64,000 bases of DNA. Origin: Actinomyces sp. oral taxon 171 str. F0337. GTDB taxonomy: Bacteria > Actinomycetota > Actinomycetes > Actinomycetales > Actinomycetaceae. Under the pieces are notes generated by a model. The model was not told where the DNA came from, did no database searches, and saw nothing but the letters and a program-made list of their open reading frames with translations. Position numbers and translations under genes: made by a program. The first letter of the stretch is position 1; each line of letters opens with the position of its first letter. Location: assembly GCF_005696555.1 (NCBI RefSeq), contig NZ_CP040005.1:1116001-1180000 (forward strand), in the 5' to 3' direction. Positions 16,975 through 26,346 of this stretch are shown here, one piece after another.

Positions 16975-17717
16975 GAGCCGGTGTCGCTGAGCACCTCGGA
17001 GAGCCGACGCGCTGCGGCCATGACCACGTGCCCGTGGACCCGGCCGGGCTGGCGTCCCATGCGCTCAAGGGGGCCGGATATCGAGATCGCGGCCACCACC
17101 TTGCCTCCGGGACCGCGTACCGGCGCCGAGACGGAGGCGACTCCGGGTTCACGCTCCCCGACCGACTGAGCCCATCCCCGACGTCGGACCGCCGAGAGCA
17201 TGGTGGCGGTGAAACGGGCCCCCACCAGGCCGCGGTGCAGGCGGTCGGGCTCCTCCCAGGCGAGGAGCACCTGGGCTGCCGAGCCGCCCTGCATGGACAT
17301 GGTGGCGCCCACTGGAATGGAGTCACGCAGCCCGATCGGGCGCTCGGCATTGGCCACGCAGATGCGCACGTCGCCCTGGCGGCGGTAGAGCTGCGCCGAC
17401 TCGTGGGTCTTGTCGCGCAGGGCCGCCAGCACCGGCCCAGCGGCGGACAGGAGATGGTCCTCGCCCGCGGCGCTGGCCAGCTCGGTGAGCCTGGGACCCA
17501 GGATGAAGCGTCCCTGGGAGTCGCGGGTGACCAGGCGGTGGAACTCCAGAGCGACCGCGATGCGGTGCGCCGTGGGGCGGGCCAGGTGCGTGGTGGACAC
17601 GAGCTGGGCCAGGGTTGCCGGCCCTGATTCCAGCGCACCCATCACCAGGGCCGCCTTGTCGATCACGCCGACGCCGCTGCTGTCGTTCTCCGGGGAGCTC
17701 TCTGAGGGGGTGTCCAT
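16968..17717 (-). CDS. IclR-family regulator of leucine genes (NdgR/LtbR type)
   Basis: A 249-residue regulator: an N-terminal winged helix (ALVMGALESGPATLAQLVSTT, partly quoted, then RPTAHRIAVALE) and a C-terminal IclR effector domain. Divergent placement against leuCD and the overall pattern match NdgR of Streptomyces and LtbR of Corynebacterium, which repress leuCD and other amino-acid genes. The ATG at 17717 has CAGTAT 6 nt upstream, a possible leaderless -10. The regulator and leuC promoters face each other over about 60 bp, so one operator could control both. Confidence 0.88.
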   Translation of the reverse strand: MDTPSESSPENDSSGVGVIDKAALVMGALESGPATLAQLVSTTHLARPTAHRIAVALEFHRLVTRDSQGRFILGPRLTELASAAGEDHLLSAAGPVLAALRDKTHESAQLYRRQGDVRICVANAERPIGLRDSIPVGATMSMQGGSAAQVLLAWEEPDRLHRGLVGARFTATMLSAVRRRGWAQSVGEREPGVASVSAPVRGPGGKVVAAISISGPLERMGRQPGRVHGHVVMAAARRLSEVLSDTGSA

Positions 17718-17731
17718 AATCTGATACTGTC

Positions 17732-17761
17732 ATTTCAAGGTATGAGATTTCAAGTTAGGGT
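17732..17761 (+). promoter_or_regulatory. leuCD promoter with direct-repeat operator candidate
   Basis: ATTTCAAG occurs at 17732-17739 and again at 17747-17754 (15-bp period), followed at once by the -10 element TAGGGT (17756-17761). The first repeat covers the -35 position. Location between the regulator and leuCD makes this the likely site for the IclR-type protein. Confidence 0.5.
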
Positions 17762-17780
17762 CGTCTCGGGAGGCGGCACA

Positions 17781-17921
17781 GTGTCAGCATCCTGGGGCAA
17801 GGCGGTGCTCGATGACCTCGGATGCGGCGCGGCCGCCTCGTGCGGTCCGTGCGGGCCAGCAGCGTCTCCGGGCGCTTCTGAGCGCGGGGCGGATCGGGAA
17901 CACCTGTTGCTGAGAGGATAG
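17781..17921 (+). CDS. Possible leader peptide of leuCD (46 codons, Leu-Leu-Leu near its end)
   Basis: A GTG frame preceded by GGGAGG (17768-17773), which would be at the very 5' end of the leuCD transcript. It ends in HLLLRG with codons CTG-TTG-CTG and stops 6 nt before the leuC ATG. Run of leucine codons just before a leucine operon is reminiscent of attenuation leaders, but it is longer than most and no clear terminator hairpin follows. Chance open frame in GC-rich DNA remains quite possible. Confidence 0.35.
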   Translation: MSASWGKAVLDDLGCGAAASCGPCGPAASPGASERGADREHLLLRG

Positions 17922-17927
17922 AAGTCG

Positions 17928-19439
17928 ATGGGAATGACTCTCGCCGAGAAGGTCTGGCGTGATCATGTGGTGTCCAAGGGTACTGACGGCGCCCCCGACC
18001 TGCTGTACATCGACCTTCACCTGGTCCACGAGGTCACCAGCCCCCAGGCCTTCGAAGGGCTGCGCCTGGCCGGACGCAAGGTCCGTCGCACCGACCTGAC
18101 CATTGCCACGGAGGACCACAACACCCCCACCGTAGACATTGATCTACCGATCGCCGACATCACCAGTCGTGCCCAGATCGAGACCCTGCGCGCCAACTGC
18201 GCCGAGTTCGGGGTGCGTCTGCACTCCCTGGGGGACGCCGATCAGGGGATCGTCCACGCCGTCGGCCCGCAGCTGGGGCTGACCCAGCCCGGCATGACCG
18301 TGGTCTGTGGCGACTCCCACACCTCCACCCATGGCGCCTTCGGGGCCCTCGCCTTCGGTATCGGCACCTCCCAGGTCGAGCACGTCCTGGCCACTCAGAC
18401 CCTGCCCATCGCCCCCTTCAAGACGATGAGCGTCACCATCGACGGAGACCTGCCCTCGGGCAGCGGGGCCAAGGACATCATCCTGGCCATCATCGCCAAG
18501 ATCGGCACCAACGGGGCGCAGGGGCACGTCATCGAGTACCGCGGCCGGGCCATCGAGCAGCTCTCGATGGAGGCCCGGATGACGATCTGCAACATGAGCA
18601 TCGAGGGCGGGGCGCGGGCGGGCATGATCGCCCCGGACCAGACCACCTTCGACTACCTCAAGGACCGGCCTCACGCGCCAGTCGGTGAGGACTGGGACGC
18701 GGCCGTGGAGTACTGGTCCAGCCTGCGCACGGACTCCGACGCCGTCTTCGACACCGAGGTGGTTCTTCAGGCCGAGGACATCGAGCCCTTCGTCACCTGG
18801 GGCACCAATCCCGGGCAGGGCCTTCCGCTGTCCGCGCGTGTCCCCGACCCCGAGGACATCGCCGACGCCACCGAGCGGCTCGCCGCCGAACGGGCCCTGG
18901 AGTACATGGACCTCGTTCCAGGCACGCCCCTGCGTGACATCAAGGTCGACACCGTCTTCATCGGCTCGTGCACCAACGGCCGCATCGAGGACCTGCGGGC
19001 CGCCGCCGAGGTGGTGCGCGGGCGCAAGAAGGCCGAGGGGCTGCGCATGCTCGTGGTGCCGGCCTCGGCCCGGGTGCGTCTGCAGGCCGAGGCCGAGGGG
19101 CTGGACCGGGTCTTCACGAGCTTTGGTGCCGAGTGGCGCAACGCCGGCTGCTCCATGTGCCTGGCCATGAACCCCGACAAGCTCTCCTCCGGGGAGCGCG
19201 CGGCCTCCACCTCCAACCGCAACTTCGAGGGACGTCAAGGAAAAGGTGGACGGACTCATCTCGTCTCGCCCGTCGTCGCCGCGGCCACCGCCGTGCGGGG
19301 CGCACTGTCGGCGCCGGGGGACCTGCCTCCACGGCCTGCCGCTTCGCAGGAAGCAGGCGCCTCCGACGGCTCCGCCCCGGGCATGAGCGATATCCCAACG
19401 GTCACGGCGGTCGCGCCGATCTCCACCACCGTCCTGTAG
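17928..19439 (+). CDS. leuC: 3-isopropylmalate dehydratase large subunit LeuC
   Basis: With LeuD, isomerises 2- to 3-isopropylmalate in leucine synthesis, using a 4Fe-4S cluster. The 503-residue protein has [26 protein letters not shown] (first cluster Cys) and [11 protein letters not shown] (the other two). The C terminus is about 35 residues longer than usual, a Pro/Ala/Ser-rich tail after the normal end near VRGALS. Start at ATG 17928 follows GAGAGGA by about 10 nt; ATG 17934 is an alternative. leuD follows after 84 bp. Confidence 0.96.
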   Translation: MGMTLAEKVWRDHVVSKGTDGAPDLLYIDLHLVHEVTSPQAFEGLRLAGRKVRRTDLTIATEDHNTPTVDIDLPIADITSRAQIETLRANCAEFGVRLHSLGDADQGIVHAVGPQLGLTQPGMTVVCGDSHTSTHGAFGALAFGIGTSQVEHVLATQTLPIAPFKTMSVTIDGDLPSGSGAKDIILAIIAKIGTNGAQGHVIEYRGRAIEQLSMEARMTICNMSIEGGARAGMIAPDQTTFDYLKDRPHAPVGEDWDAAVEYWSSLRTDSDAVFDTEVVLQAEDIEPFVTWGTNPGQGLPLSARVPDPEDIADATERLAAERALEYMDLVPGTPLRDIKVDTVFIGSCTNGRIEDLRAAAEVVRGRKKAEGLRMLVVPASARVRLQAEAEGLDRVFTSFGAEWRNAGCSMCLAMNPDKLSSGERAASTSNRNFEGRQGKGGRTHLVSPVVAAATAVRGALSAPGDLPPRPAASQEAGASDGSAPGMSDIPTVTAVAPISTTVL

Positions 19440-19523
19440 GGGACGGTGCCGGGCAGGAGACGAGGGCGTACAGGCCAGTAGAGGCCCAGGAGAGGCCGAT
19501 CAGAGGCAAGGAGCATAAAGACT

Positions 19524-20177
19524 GTGGACAAGTTCATTCGACACACCGGCATCGGCGCCCCGCTGCGGCGCAGCGCCGTCGATACCGACCAGATCATCCC
19601 GGCGGTGTATCTCAAACGCATCACCCGCACGGGCTTCGACGACGCCCTGTTCGCCTCCTGGCGGGCCGGTGAGCCCGACTTCATCCTCAATCAGGACGCT
19701 TACAAGCGGGCCTCGGTGCTTGTTGCCGGTCCTGACTTCGGCACGGGCTCCTCTCGGGAGCATGCCGTGTGGGCGCTCAAGGACTACGGGTTCAAGGTCG
19801 TCCTGGCGCCCCGCTTCGCCGACATCTTCCGTGGCAACGCCGGCAAGCAGGGACTGGTGGCCGGAGTGGTCTCCCAGGAGGACTGCGAGCAGCTGTGGAA
19901 GATCCTTGAGACCGAGCCGGGCACCGAGGTGACGGTGGACCTGGAGAACCGTACGGTCGAGGCCGGATCGTTCCGCTGCGCCTTCTCCATCGACGACTAC
20001 GTGCGCTGGATTCTCATGGAGGGGCTCGACGACATCTCCCTGACCCTCACCCAGGAGGACGCCATCCGTGCCTACGAGGAGGCCCGTCCGACCTTCAAGC
20101 CGCGTACCCTGCCGGCCAAGCACCTGCCGGCCCAGGAGGTCGTCTCGGCCCGGGCCGCGGACATGCCCCGCTCCTGA
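19524..20177 (+). CDS. leuD: 3-isopropylmalate dehydratase small subunit LeuD
   Basis: Small subunit of isopropylmalate isomerase, which supplies the swivel domain closing over the substrate. The 217-residue protein has [15 protein letters not shown], the signature [13 protein letters not shown] and APRFADIF. Length is typical. GTG 19524 is 84 bp after leuC; spacing and order show a leuCD operon. Confidence 0.96.
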   Translation: MDKFIRHTGIGAPLRRSAVDTDQIIPAVYLKRITRTGFDDALFASWRAGEPDFILNQDAYKRASVLVAGPDFGTGSSREHAVWALKDYGFKVVLAPRFADIFRGNAGKQGLVAGVVSQEDCEQLWKILETEPGTEVTVDLENRTVEAGSFRCAFSIDDYVRWILMEGLDDISLTLTQEDAIRAYEEARPTFKPRTLPAKHLPAQEVVSARAADMPRS

Positions 20178-20210
20178 GCAGGCCCCGGACAACTCGGATC
20201 CTGCCTGCTC
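20176..20210 (+). terminator. Candidate hairpin after leuD
   Basis: GAGCAGGC (20176-20183) pairs with GCCTGCTC (20203-20210) over a 19-nt loop; the arm overlaps the leuD stop. An AT-richer stretch follows. Plausible but modest. Confidence 0.35.
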
Positions 20211-20422
20211 AAAGAGTTCCTCCTAATTTCACCGTTATTGGCACGGTGTTGGATACGATTAACGGGGACTTTCTGTGAGTCGAAGGCCACCTGATACGGT
20301 CCTGAAAAAGGTCCTGGGAGCCCCTCCAGTGCGCTTATGCTGGGACGGCCTCGCGTGCCTGCGCGGGGATGGGTGAGCGGCTCACGCGCGCGGCACGCCC
20401 AGATGACGTCATGGAGGTGTGC

Positions 20423-21745
20423 ATGGTCGACGGTCTGCTCCAGGTCGAGGGCGGTCGCCCGCTGACTGGTGAGATCACCGTCCGCGGAGCCAAGAACCTG
20501 GTTCCCAAGGCGATGGTGGCGGCGCTGCTGGGGTCGTCTCTCTCGGTGCTGCGCAATGTCCCGCTCATTCGTGACGTGGACGTGGTCTCGGGGCTTCTGA
20601 GCCTGCACGGCGTGAGCATCGACTACGACCAGCGCGAGGGCGTCCTCCAGCTTGACCCGTCCAAGGTCGAGTCGGCTCACATGGCTGACATTGACGCGCA
20701 CGCCGGCTCCTCGCGCATTCCGATCCTCTTCTGCGGTCCGCTCCTGCACCGCCTCGGGGAGGCCTTCATCCCCGATCTGGGCGGGTGCCGTATCGGCGAC
20801 CGCCCCATCGACTTTCACCTGGAGATCCTGCGTCAGTTCGGCGCCGTGGTCGACAAGCAGGCTCAGGGCATCCGGCTGACCGCGCCTCATGGCCTCAACG
20901 GCACCGTCATCGAGCTCCCCTACCCCTCAGTCGGAGCCACCGAGCAGACCCTGCTCACCGCTGTGCGCGCTCACGGACTGACCGAGCTGCGCAACGCCGC
21001 CGTCGAGCCCGAGATCATGGACCTGGTCGACGTCCTGCAGAAGATGGGCGCCATCATCTCGGTGGACACCGATCGCACCATTCACGTCGAGGGCGTCAAC
21101 GAGTTGTGCGGCTACACCCACTCGGCCCTGCCGGACCGTATTGAGGCGGCATCCTGGGCCTCGGCCGCCCTGGCCACTCGTGGGGACGTGTTCGTGCGCG
21201 GTGCCCACCAGAGCCACATGACCACCTTCCTCAACACCTTCCGCAAGGTGGGGGGCGCCTTCGACGTCACCGATGAGGGCATCCGCTTCTACCACCTCGG
21301 TGGGGACCTGAAGTCGATCGTGGTGGAGACCAACGTCCACCCCGGCTTCATGACCGACTGGCAGCAGCCTCTCGTCGTGGCGCTCACCCAGGCCCAGGGC
21401 CTGTCCATCGTCCACGAGACCGTCTACGAGAACCGCTTCGGATTCACCGGCGCCCTTCGCAAGATGGGGGCCACCATCCAGGTCTACCGCGAGTGCCTGG
21501 GCGGCACCGAGTGCCGCTTCGGTCAGCGCAACTTTTACCACTCCGCGGTCATCTCCGGACCCACGCCGCTGACCGGTGCCGACATCGTCGTTCCCGACCT
21601 GCGCGGTGGCTTCTCCCACCTCATCGCGGCCCTGACCGCCGAGGGCACCAGCCGGGTCGAGGGCGTCAACCTCATCGACCGCGGCTACGAGCACTTCATG
21701 TCCAAGCTGGAGTCCCTCAACGCCGCCGTCACCCGTCTGGCCTGA
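20423..21745 (+). CDS. murA: UDP-N-acetylglucosamine 1-carboxyvinyltransferase MurA
   Basis: Transfers enolpyruvate from PEP to UDP-GlcNAc, the first committed step of peptidoglycan synthesis. The 440-residue protein has RGAKNLVPKAMVAALL at the N terminus, the catalytic loop LGGCRIGDR whose Cys is the fosfomycin target, and the PDRIEAASW and DLRGGFSHLIAAL segments. ATG 20423 is preceded by GGAGG (20413-20417) at 5 nt; the frame is open 18 codons further up but without a ribosome site. It is transcribed alone, from the 245-bp gap after leuD. Confidence 0.95.
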   Translation: MVDGLLQVEGGRPLTGEITVRGAKNLVPKAMVAALLGSSLSVLRNVPLIRDVDVVSGLLSLHGVSIDYDQREGVLQLDPSKVESAHMADIDAHAGSSRIPILFCGPLLHRLGEAFIPDLGGCRIGDRPIDFHLEILRQFGAVVDKQAQGIRLTAPHGLNGTVIELPYPSVGATEQTLLTAVRAHGLTELRNAAVEPEIMDLVDVLQKMGAIISVDTDRTIHVEGVNELCGYTHSALPDRIEAASWASAALATRGDVFVRGAHQSHMTTFLNTFRKVGGAFDVTDEGIRFYHLGGDLKSIVVETNVHPGFMTDWQQPLVVALTQAQGLSIVHETVYENRFGFTGALRKMGATIQVYRECLGGTECRFGQRNFYHSAVISGPTPLTGADIVVPDLRGGFSHLIAALTAEGTSRVEGVNLIDRGYEHFMSKLESLNAAVTRLA

Positions 21746-21851
21746 CGCGGGGGCGCTCCGCCGTCGGCGTCTCAGCGAGGTCGGAGGCAGGGGTGCAACA
21801 TGCAGGCCTCGGGCTCGGCTCGGAGAACCTCGTTCAGCCCGTTTGAGCGGA

Positions 21852-21857
21852 TAGAGT
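21852..21857 (+). promoter_or_regulatory. -10 element TAGAGT of plsC (leaderless)
   Basis: TAGAGT, 6 nt, then GTG 21864. No Shine-Dalgarno sequence. Confidence 0.5.
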
Positions 21858-21863
21858 TCACCT

Positions 21864-22649
21864 GTGCCTGCAACACGCCCCATGACTCCGTTCTATCGCT
21901 TCGCCGCGCGCGGGGCGATCATCCCGTTCCTCAAGATGGTCTCCCGGCAGAAGGTGACCGGCCTGGAGAACATCCCCCGCGAGGGCGGCTTCATCGCCGT
22001 GGCCAACCACCTGACCGACCTCGACTCGCTCACAGCCATGCGAGCCCTGGTCGATGCCGATGTTCCTGTCTACTCGCTGGCCAAGTCCACGCTGTTCAAG
22101 GTGCCGGTGCTCGGGTCCATCCTGCGGGCCGGCGGCCAGATCCCGGTCCAGCGGGGCACACAGAATGCTGCCACGGCCCTCAAGGCCGCCAATGAGGTCC
22201 TGGCCGACGGCGGAGCCATCATGATCTTTCCCGAGGGCACGCTCTCCCGCGACCCCCTCAAGTGGCCGATGGTGGCCAAGACCGGGGCGGCCCGGCTGGC
22301 CATGACCAGCGGCGCCCCCGTCCTGCCGATGGGGCAGTGGGGCGCGCACGAGATCCTGGACACCTACGGGCGTTCCTTCCGGCCCTTCCCCCGCAAGGAT
22401 GTGCGCGTCACCATCGGTGAGCTCATGGACCTGTCCCGCTTCGGTCAGGACACCCAGGACCGCGAGGCCGTGCGTGCCTGCACCGCCGAGATCATGCGGG
22501 CCATCACCTCCCTGGTGGAGGAGCTCCGTGGCGAGAAGGCCCCCCGCCCCTTCGACATGCACTACGACGGCGACCCCGGCACGGGAAGGATCGGCGTACG
22601 CCGCCCCGACCCGATGTCTGAGGCGGACACCCAGGAGGACGGTCAGTGA
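21864..22649 (+). CDS. plsC: 1-acyl-sn-glycerol-3-phosphate acyltransferase (PlsC family)
   Basis: Acylates lysophosphatidic acid to phosphatidic acid at the membrane. The 261-residue protein has the NHX4D motif as NHLTDLD, the substrate motif FPEGTLSRD and a conserved PVLPMGQWG segment. It overlaps gpsA by 4 bp; together they supply glycerol 3-phosphate and turn it into phospholipid. The start is leaderless. Confidence 0.93.
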   Translation: MPATRPMTPFYRFAARGAIIPFLKMVSRQKVTGLENIPREGGFIAVANHLTDLDSLTAMRALVDADVPVYSLAKSTLFKVPVLGSILRAGGQIPVQRGTQNAATALKAANEVLADGGAIMIFPEGTLSRDPLKWPMVAKTGAARLAMTSGAPVLPMGQWGAHEILDTYGRSFRPFPRKDVRVTIGELMDLSRFGQDTQDREAVRACTAEIMRAITSLVEELRGEKAPRPFDMHYDGDPGTGRIGVRRPDPMSEADTQEDGQ

Positions 22650-23701
22650 GCGGCGTCGAACGCGCAACGAGTGCACCGGCGCAGCAGGCCGCGGCCGTCA
22701 TCGGCTCGGGCGCCTGGGGCACCACCTTTGCCAGTCTCCTGGCCCAGGCCGGTACTCCGACGACGATCTGGGCCCGGCGCCGGGAGATGGCCGAGGAGAT
22801 CAATGCCGGCACCAACGAGCGCTACGTCCCCGGTCACCGCCTGCCGCCGGGCTTGAAGGCGACCACCGACCTGGCCGGAGCCGTCAAGGGCGCGGGCATC
22901 GTCGTCGTGGCCGTGCCCTCCCAGGAGGCCCGGGGAGTCCTGGAACCCCTCCGGGGTGCCCTGACCGACGACACCGTGGCCGTCTCCCTCATGAAGGGCA
23001 TCGAGCTGGGCACCGGGCTGCGGATGAGCGAGGTCCTGTCCGAGGCCCTGGGCATCGACGCCTCCCGCGTCGTGGTCGTCTCCGGTCCCAACCTCGCCGA
23101 CGAGATCGCCGCTGGCCAACCCACCGCCACCGTCGTGGCCGCCGACGACGAGCAGGTGGCCGCCCGGATCGCCTCCCTGTGCGCCACCGGTACCTTCCGT
23201 CCCTACACCAACACCGATGTCCTGGGCGTCGAGCTGTGCGGAGCGGTCAAGAACGTCATCGCCCTGGCCGTCGGCGCGGCCGCGGGCCGGGGGCTGGGGG
23301 ACAACTCCAAGGCCACGATCATCACCCGGGGCCTGGTGGAGATCACCCGACTGGGCCTCAGGCTCGGGGCTCGCCCGGAGACCTTCTCCGGGCTGGCCGG
23401 CATGGGGGACCTGGTGGCCACCTGCTCCTCGCCCCTGAGCCGTAACCAGACCTTCGGCCGCCACCTCGGCGAGGGGATGAGCGTGGCCGAGGCCGCTGCG
23501 GCCTCCCGGGGCGTGGCGGAGGGAGCCAAGTCGGCCCGCGCCGTTCTCGACCTGGCCCGGGCTCACGGCGTGGACATGCCGATCACCGCCGGAGTCGTCA
23601 CCGTCGTCGAGGGGGCCGCCAGCGTCGCGCAGGTGACTGACGCGCTGCTGGCCCGTCCTCGCAAGGCGGAGGGCGTCCACGCGGCGCCGTCTCAGGCCTA
23701 G
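22646..23701 (+). CDS. gpsA: NAD(P)+-dependent glycerol-3-phosphate dehydrogenase GpsA
   Basis: Reduces dihydroxyacetone phosphate to sn-glycerol 3-phosphate for phospholipid synthesis. The 351-residue protein has the N-terminal dinucleotide motif GSGAWGTT, SGPNLADEIA, CGAVKNVIALA with the catalytic Lys, and the GLAGMGDLVATC segment. GTG 22646 overlaps the plsC stop, showing translational coupling. Confidence 0.95.
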   Translation: MSGVERATSAPAQQAAAVIGSGAWGTTFASLLAQAGTPTTIWARRREMAEEINAGTNERYVPGHRLPPGLKATTDLAGAVKGAGIVVVAVPSQEARGVLEPLRGALTDDTVAVSLMKGIELGTGLRMSEVLSEALGIDASRVVVVSGPNLADEIAAGQPTATVVAADDEQVAARIASLCATGTFRPYTNTDVLGVELCGAVKNVIALAVGAAAGRGLGDNSKATIITRGLVEITRLGLRLGARPETFSGLAGMGDLVATCSSPLSRNQTFGRHLGEGMSVAEAAAASRGVAEGAKSARAVLDLARAHGVDMPITAGVVTVVEGAASVAQVTDALLARPRKAEGVHAAPSQA

Positions 23702-23777
23702 CAGGCGATCACGACCTGAGAAGGCCGGCTTTATTCCGGGTTTCTTGTGCGTTATCAGCATGTGGGGCGCCGCGCGG

Positions 23778-23783
23778 TAGCGT
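23778..23783 (+). promoter_or_regulatory. -10 element TAGCGT of ddl (leaderless)
   Basis: TAGCGT, 7 nt, then ATG 23791. Decides for 23791 over the in-frame ATG/GTG at 23782, which overlaps the -10 itself. Confidence 0.55.
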
Positions 23784-23790
23784 GGGACCT

Positions 23791-24957
23791 ATGACAGCCC
23801 TCCAGGAAAACGGACCCTCCGTCCCCAGTTCTGACAAGTCCAAAGTGCGTGTTGCTGTCGTCTTCGGCGGACGCAGCGGTGAGCACACGATCTCCTGCGC
23901 CACTGCCGCCGGCGTCCTGTCAGCCATTGACCGCGACCACTACGAGGTCCTTCCGGTGGGTATCACCCCCGAGGGGCAGTGGCTGCTCGTCGAGGACGAT
24001 CCGGCCGCCCTCGAGCTCAGCGACAGCCGGCCTCCGGTGACCATCACCGCCGACGGTCTGGGACGCGGGACACTCACCGCACCCCTGGGAGGCGGTGAGC
24101 TCACGGTGCTCGGCCCTACGGGGCCTCAGGTCCTGGGGCGGGTCGATGTCGTCCTGCCGCTGCTGCACGGGCCCTACGGCGAGGACGGGACCATCCAGGG
24201 CATGCTGGAGATGATGGGCCTTCCCTACGTCGGCTGCGGGGTGCTGGCCAGTGCCGCTGGCATGGACAAGCAGGTCACCAAGGTGCTCCTGGGGGCTGCG
24301 GGCATCGCCACGGCACCGCACGTCGTGGTCGGCCCCCATACCTGGAAGCGTGACCCCGAGGCCATCCTGGAGGCCTGCCGGTCCCTGACCTACCCCCTGT
24401 TCGTCAAGCCCGCTCGCGCCGGCTCCTCCCTGGGCATCAGCAAGGTCGACCGCCCAGAGGACCTCCGTCAGGCCATCGAGGCGGCCCGCGCGGTCGATCC
24501 CAAGGTCCTCGTGGAGAGCGGCATCGTCGGACGCGAGGTCGAGGTCGCCGTCCTTCAGGGCCGTGACGACGACGCCCCCCGGGTGGCCGAGCCCGGTGAG
24601 ATCGCCATGGATGCCTCTCAGGGCGCCGGCGAGTTCTACGACTACGACACCAAGTACCTGGCCCACGACGCGGTCGCCATGGTCTGCCCGGCGCGCATCG
24701 GCCCTGAGGCGCGCGCACTCATCATGGACACCGCCGCGCGGGCCTTCGAGGCGGTCGGCTGCGAGGGGCTGGCCCGGGTGGACTTCTTCCTCACCGACAG
24801 CGGCGAGGCGGTCGTCAACGAGATCAACACGATGCCCGGTTTCACCCCCTTCTCCATGTATCCCTACATGTGGCAGGTCTCAGGTCTGGACTACACCGCG
24901 CTGGTCTCCGAGCTCATCGAGCTGGCCGCGGCCCGCTCCACCGATGTCAACCGCTGA
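23791..24957 (+). CDS. ddl: D-alanine--D-alanine ligase
   Basis: Makes D-Ala-D-Ala for peptidoglycan precursors, ATP-dependent. The 388-residue ATP-grasp protein has VFGGRSGEHTISC, HGPYGEDGTIQGMLE, the KPARAGSSLGISKV lysine segment and NEINTMPGFTPFSMYP. The Tyr/Phe residue pattern of the omega loop (EFYDYDTKYL) fits a D-Ala-D-Ala rather than D-Ala-D-Lac enzyme. thiL overlaps its end by 14 bp. Confidence 0.95.
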   Translation: MTALQENGPSVPSSDKSKVRVAVVFGGRSGEHTISCATAAGVLSAIDRDHYEVLPVGITPEGQWLLVEDDPAALELSDSRPPVTITADGLGRGTLTAPLGGGELTVLGPTGPQVLGRVDVVLPLLHGPYGEDGTIQGMLEMMGLPYVGCGVLASAAGMDKQVTKVLLGAAGIATAPHVVVGPHTWKRDPEAILEACRSLTYPLFVKPARAGSSLGISKVDRPEDLRQAIEAARAVDPKVLVESGIVGREVEVAVLQGRDDDAPRVAEPGEIAMDASQGAGEFYDYDTKYLAHDAVAMVCPARIGPEARALIMDTAARAFEAVGCEGLARVDFFLTDSGEAVVNEINTMPGFTPFSMYPYMWQVSGLDYTALVSELIELAAARSTDVNR

Positions 24958-26056
24958 GCAGGACGCAGCCGGCCGAGGGGTTCCGGGCGAGGACGTGCGA
25001 GTCGGCGACCTCAGTGAGGAGGAGCTGCTCGCCGTCATCACCCCCCTTCTGCCCCGTGGTCCGCAGACCCCCGTCGGCACGGGGGACGACTGCGCGGTCC
25101 TGTCCTTCCCCGACTCGCTCACGGCGGTGAGCACCGATGTCCTGGTCGAGGGGCGCCACTTCCGTACCGAGTGGTCCACTGGCTGCGACGTCGGAGCGAG
25201 GGCCGCGGCCCAGAACCTCGCCGACGCCGCCGCCATGGGCGCCTGGCCGGTCGCGATCGTCGTCGGCCTGGTCATGCCCGCGGCCACGTCGGTCGGCTGG
25301 GTGCGGGACTTCGCCCGAGGACTGGCCCGGGGCTGCGAGCCCTGCGGGGCGGGCGTCGTGGGCGGTGACCTCAGTGGCGGTAACTCACTTGTTGTAGCCG
25401 TCACGGTCCTGGGCGACCTCGAGGGCCGCGCACCGGTTCTGCGAAGTGGCGCCCGGCCCGGCGACGCCGTCATCCACGTCGGGACCCTGGGGCGCAGCGC
25501 GGCGGGACTCGCCCTGCTCAGCGCGGGTACTGACCACGCACCAGGCTCGCACACCTCTTTCTTTGCCGGCGGCCAGGAGCAGCCTCAGGTCCGTGCCTGT
25601 ATCGAGACCTTCCGCGCCCCCACCCCGCCCCTGGCAGCAGGCCGCGAGCTGGCCCTGGTCGGCGCCACCTCCATGCTGGATGTCTCCGACGGGCTGCTGC
25701 GCGACGCCGGTCGGATCGCCCGAGCCAGCGGCGTCGTCATCGACCTCGATGATCCAGGTGACCTGCCGGACGCGTCCTTCCTCGAACCGGTGTCCGCGCT
25801 CGTGAGCGGCCACGGCGGATCAGAGGCTCGCGCCCTGGCCCGCAGGTGGCTGCTTACCGGGGGAGAGGACCATGGTCTGCTCGCCACCGTCCCGACAGAC
25901 GCCCTCGAGCGACTACCCGCCGGGGCCAGGGTGATCGGCCGGGTCCTGAGCCCGCAGGCATCAGCGGCCCGAGTGCTGGGGCGTCGGCCGGGCGTCCTCC
26001 TCGCAGGAGAACCGCCGCAGGAGCACACCGGGTGGGACCACTTCTCTCACACCTGA
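24944..26056 (+). CDS. thiL: Thiamine-monophosphate kinase ThiL
   Basis: Phosphorylates thiamine monophosphate to thiamine diphosphate. The 370-residue protein has GTGDDCAVL, STDVLVEGRHF, NLADAAAMGAWP and LDVSDGLLRDAGRIA, all metal- and nucleotide-binding motifs of the PurM-like fold. The ATG at 24944 lies inside the ddl end; the reading frame is open far upstream but only as a shadow of ddl. Coupled translation with ddl is likely. Confidence 0.94.
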   Translation: MSTAEQDAAGRGVPGEDVRVGDLSEEELLAVITPLLPRGPQTPVGTGDDCAVLSFPDSLTAVSTDVLVEGRHFRTEWSTGCDVGARAAAQNLADAAAMGAWPVAIVVGLVMPAATSVGWVRDFARGLARGCEPCGAGVVGGDLSGGNSLVVAVTVLGDLEGRAPVLRSGARPGDAVIHVGTLGRSAAGLALLSAGTDHAPGSHTSFFAGGQEQPQVRACIETFRAPTPPLAAGRELALVGATSMLDVSDGLLRDAGRIARASGVVIDLDDPGDLPDASFLEPVSALVSGHGGSEARALARRWLLTGGEDHGLLATVPTDALERLPAGARVIGRVLSPQASAARVLGRRPGVLLAGEPPQEHTGWDHFSHT

Positions 26057-26095
26057 CGGACTGCACCCCGTTGAAGAGAGACGGGGCAAGACAAA

Positions 26096-26126
26096 AGGCC
26101 GCCGACTGCTTGCGCAGCGGCGGCCT
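26096..26126 (-). terminator. Terminator of rpmB (also between convergent thiL and rpmB)
   Basis: AGGCCGCCG-A-CTGC pairs with GCAG-CGGCGGCCT around TTGC: a 13-bp stem with one bulged base. Read on the minus strand it is followed by TTTTGTCTT, a proper T-run, so it serves rpmB. Confidence 0.8.
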
Positions 26127-26154
26127 CGTGCTCGAAGGACTCGAGGTGATGCGC

Positions 26155-26346
26155 TCAGATGTTGCGCGTCACCTTCCCGGCCTTGAGGCAGGACGTGCAC
26201 ACGTTGAGGCGCTTGGGGGCGCCGTTGACGAGAGCACGCACACGCTGGATGTTGGGGTTCCACCGGCGGTTGGTCCGCACGTGGGAGTGCGAGACGCTCT
26301 TGCCGAAGATGGGGCCCTTGCCGCAAACGTCGCACACAGCAGCCAC
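26155..26346 (-). CDS. rpmB: 50S ribosomal protein L28
   Basis: Large-subunit ribosomal protein bL28. With GTG 26346 the protein is 63 residues and starts MAAVCDVCGKGPIFG. Four cysteines (CDVC and CTSC) form a zinc ribbon, so this is the zinc-binding C+ form. GTG 26346 is preceded by AGGAG at 7 nt; an upstream ATG at 26367 would cover this ribosome site. It stands against the direction of its neighbours, as in other actinobacteria. Confidence 0.95.
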   Translation of the reverse strand: MAAVCDVCGKGPIFGKSVSHSHVRTNRRWNPNIQRVRALVNGAPKRLNVCTSCLKAGKVTRNI

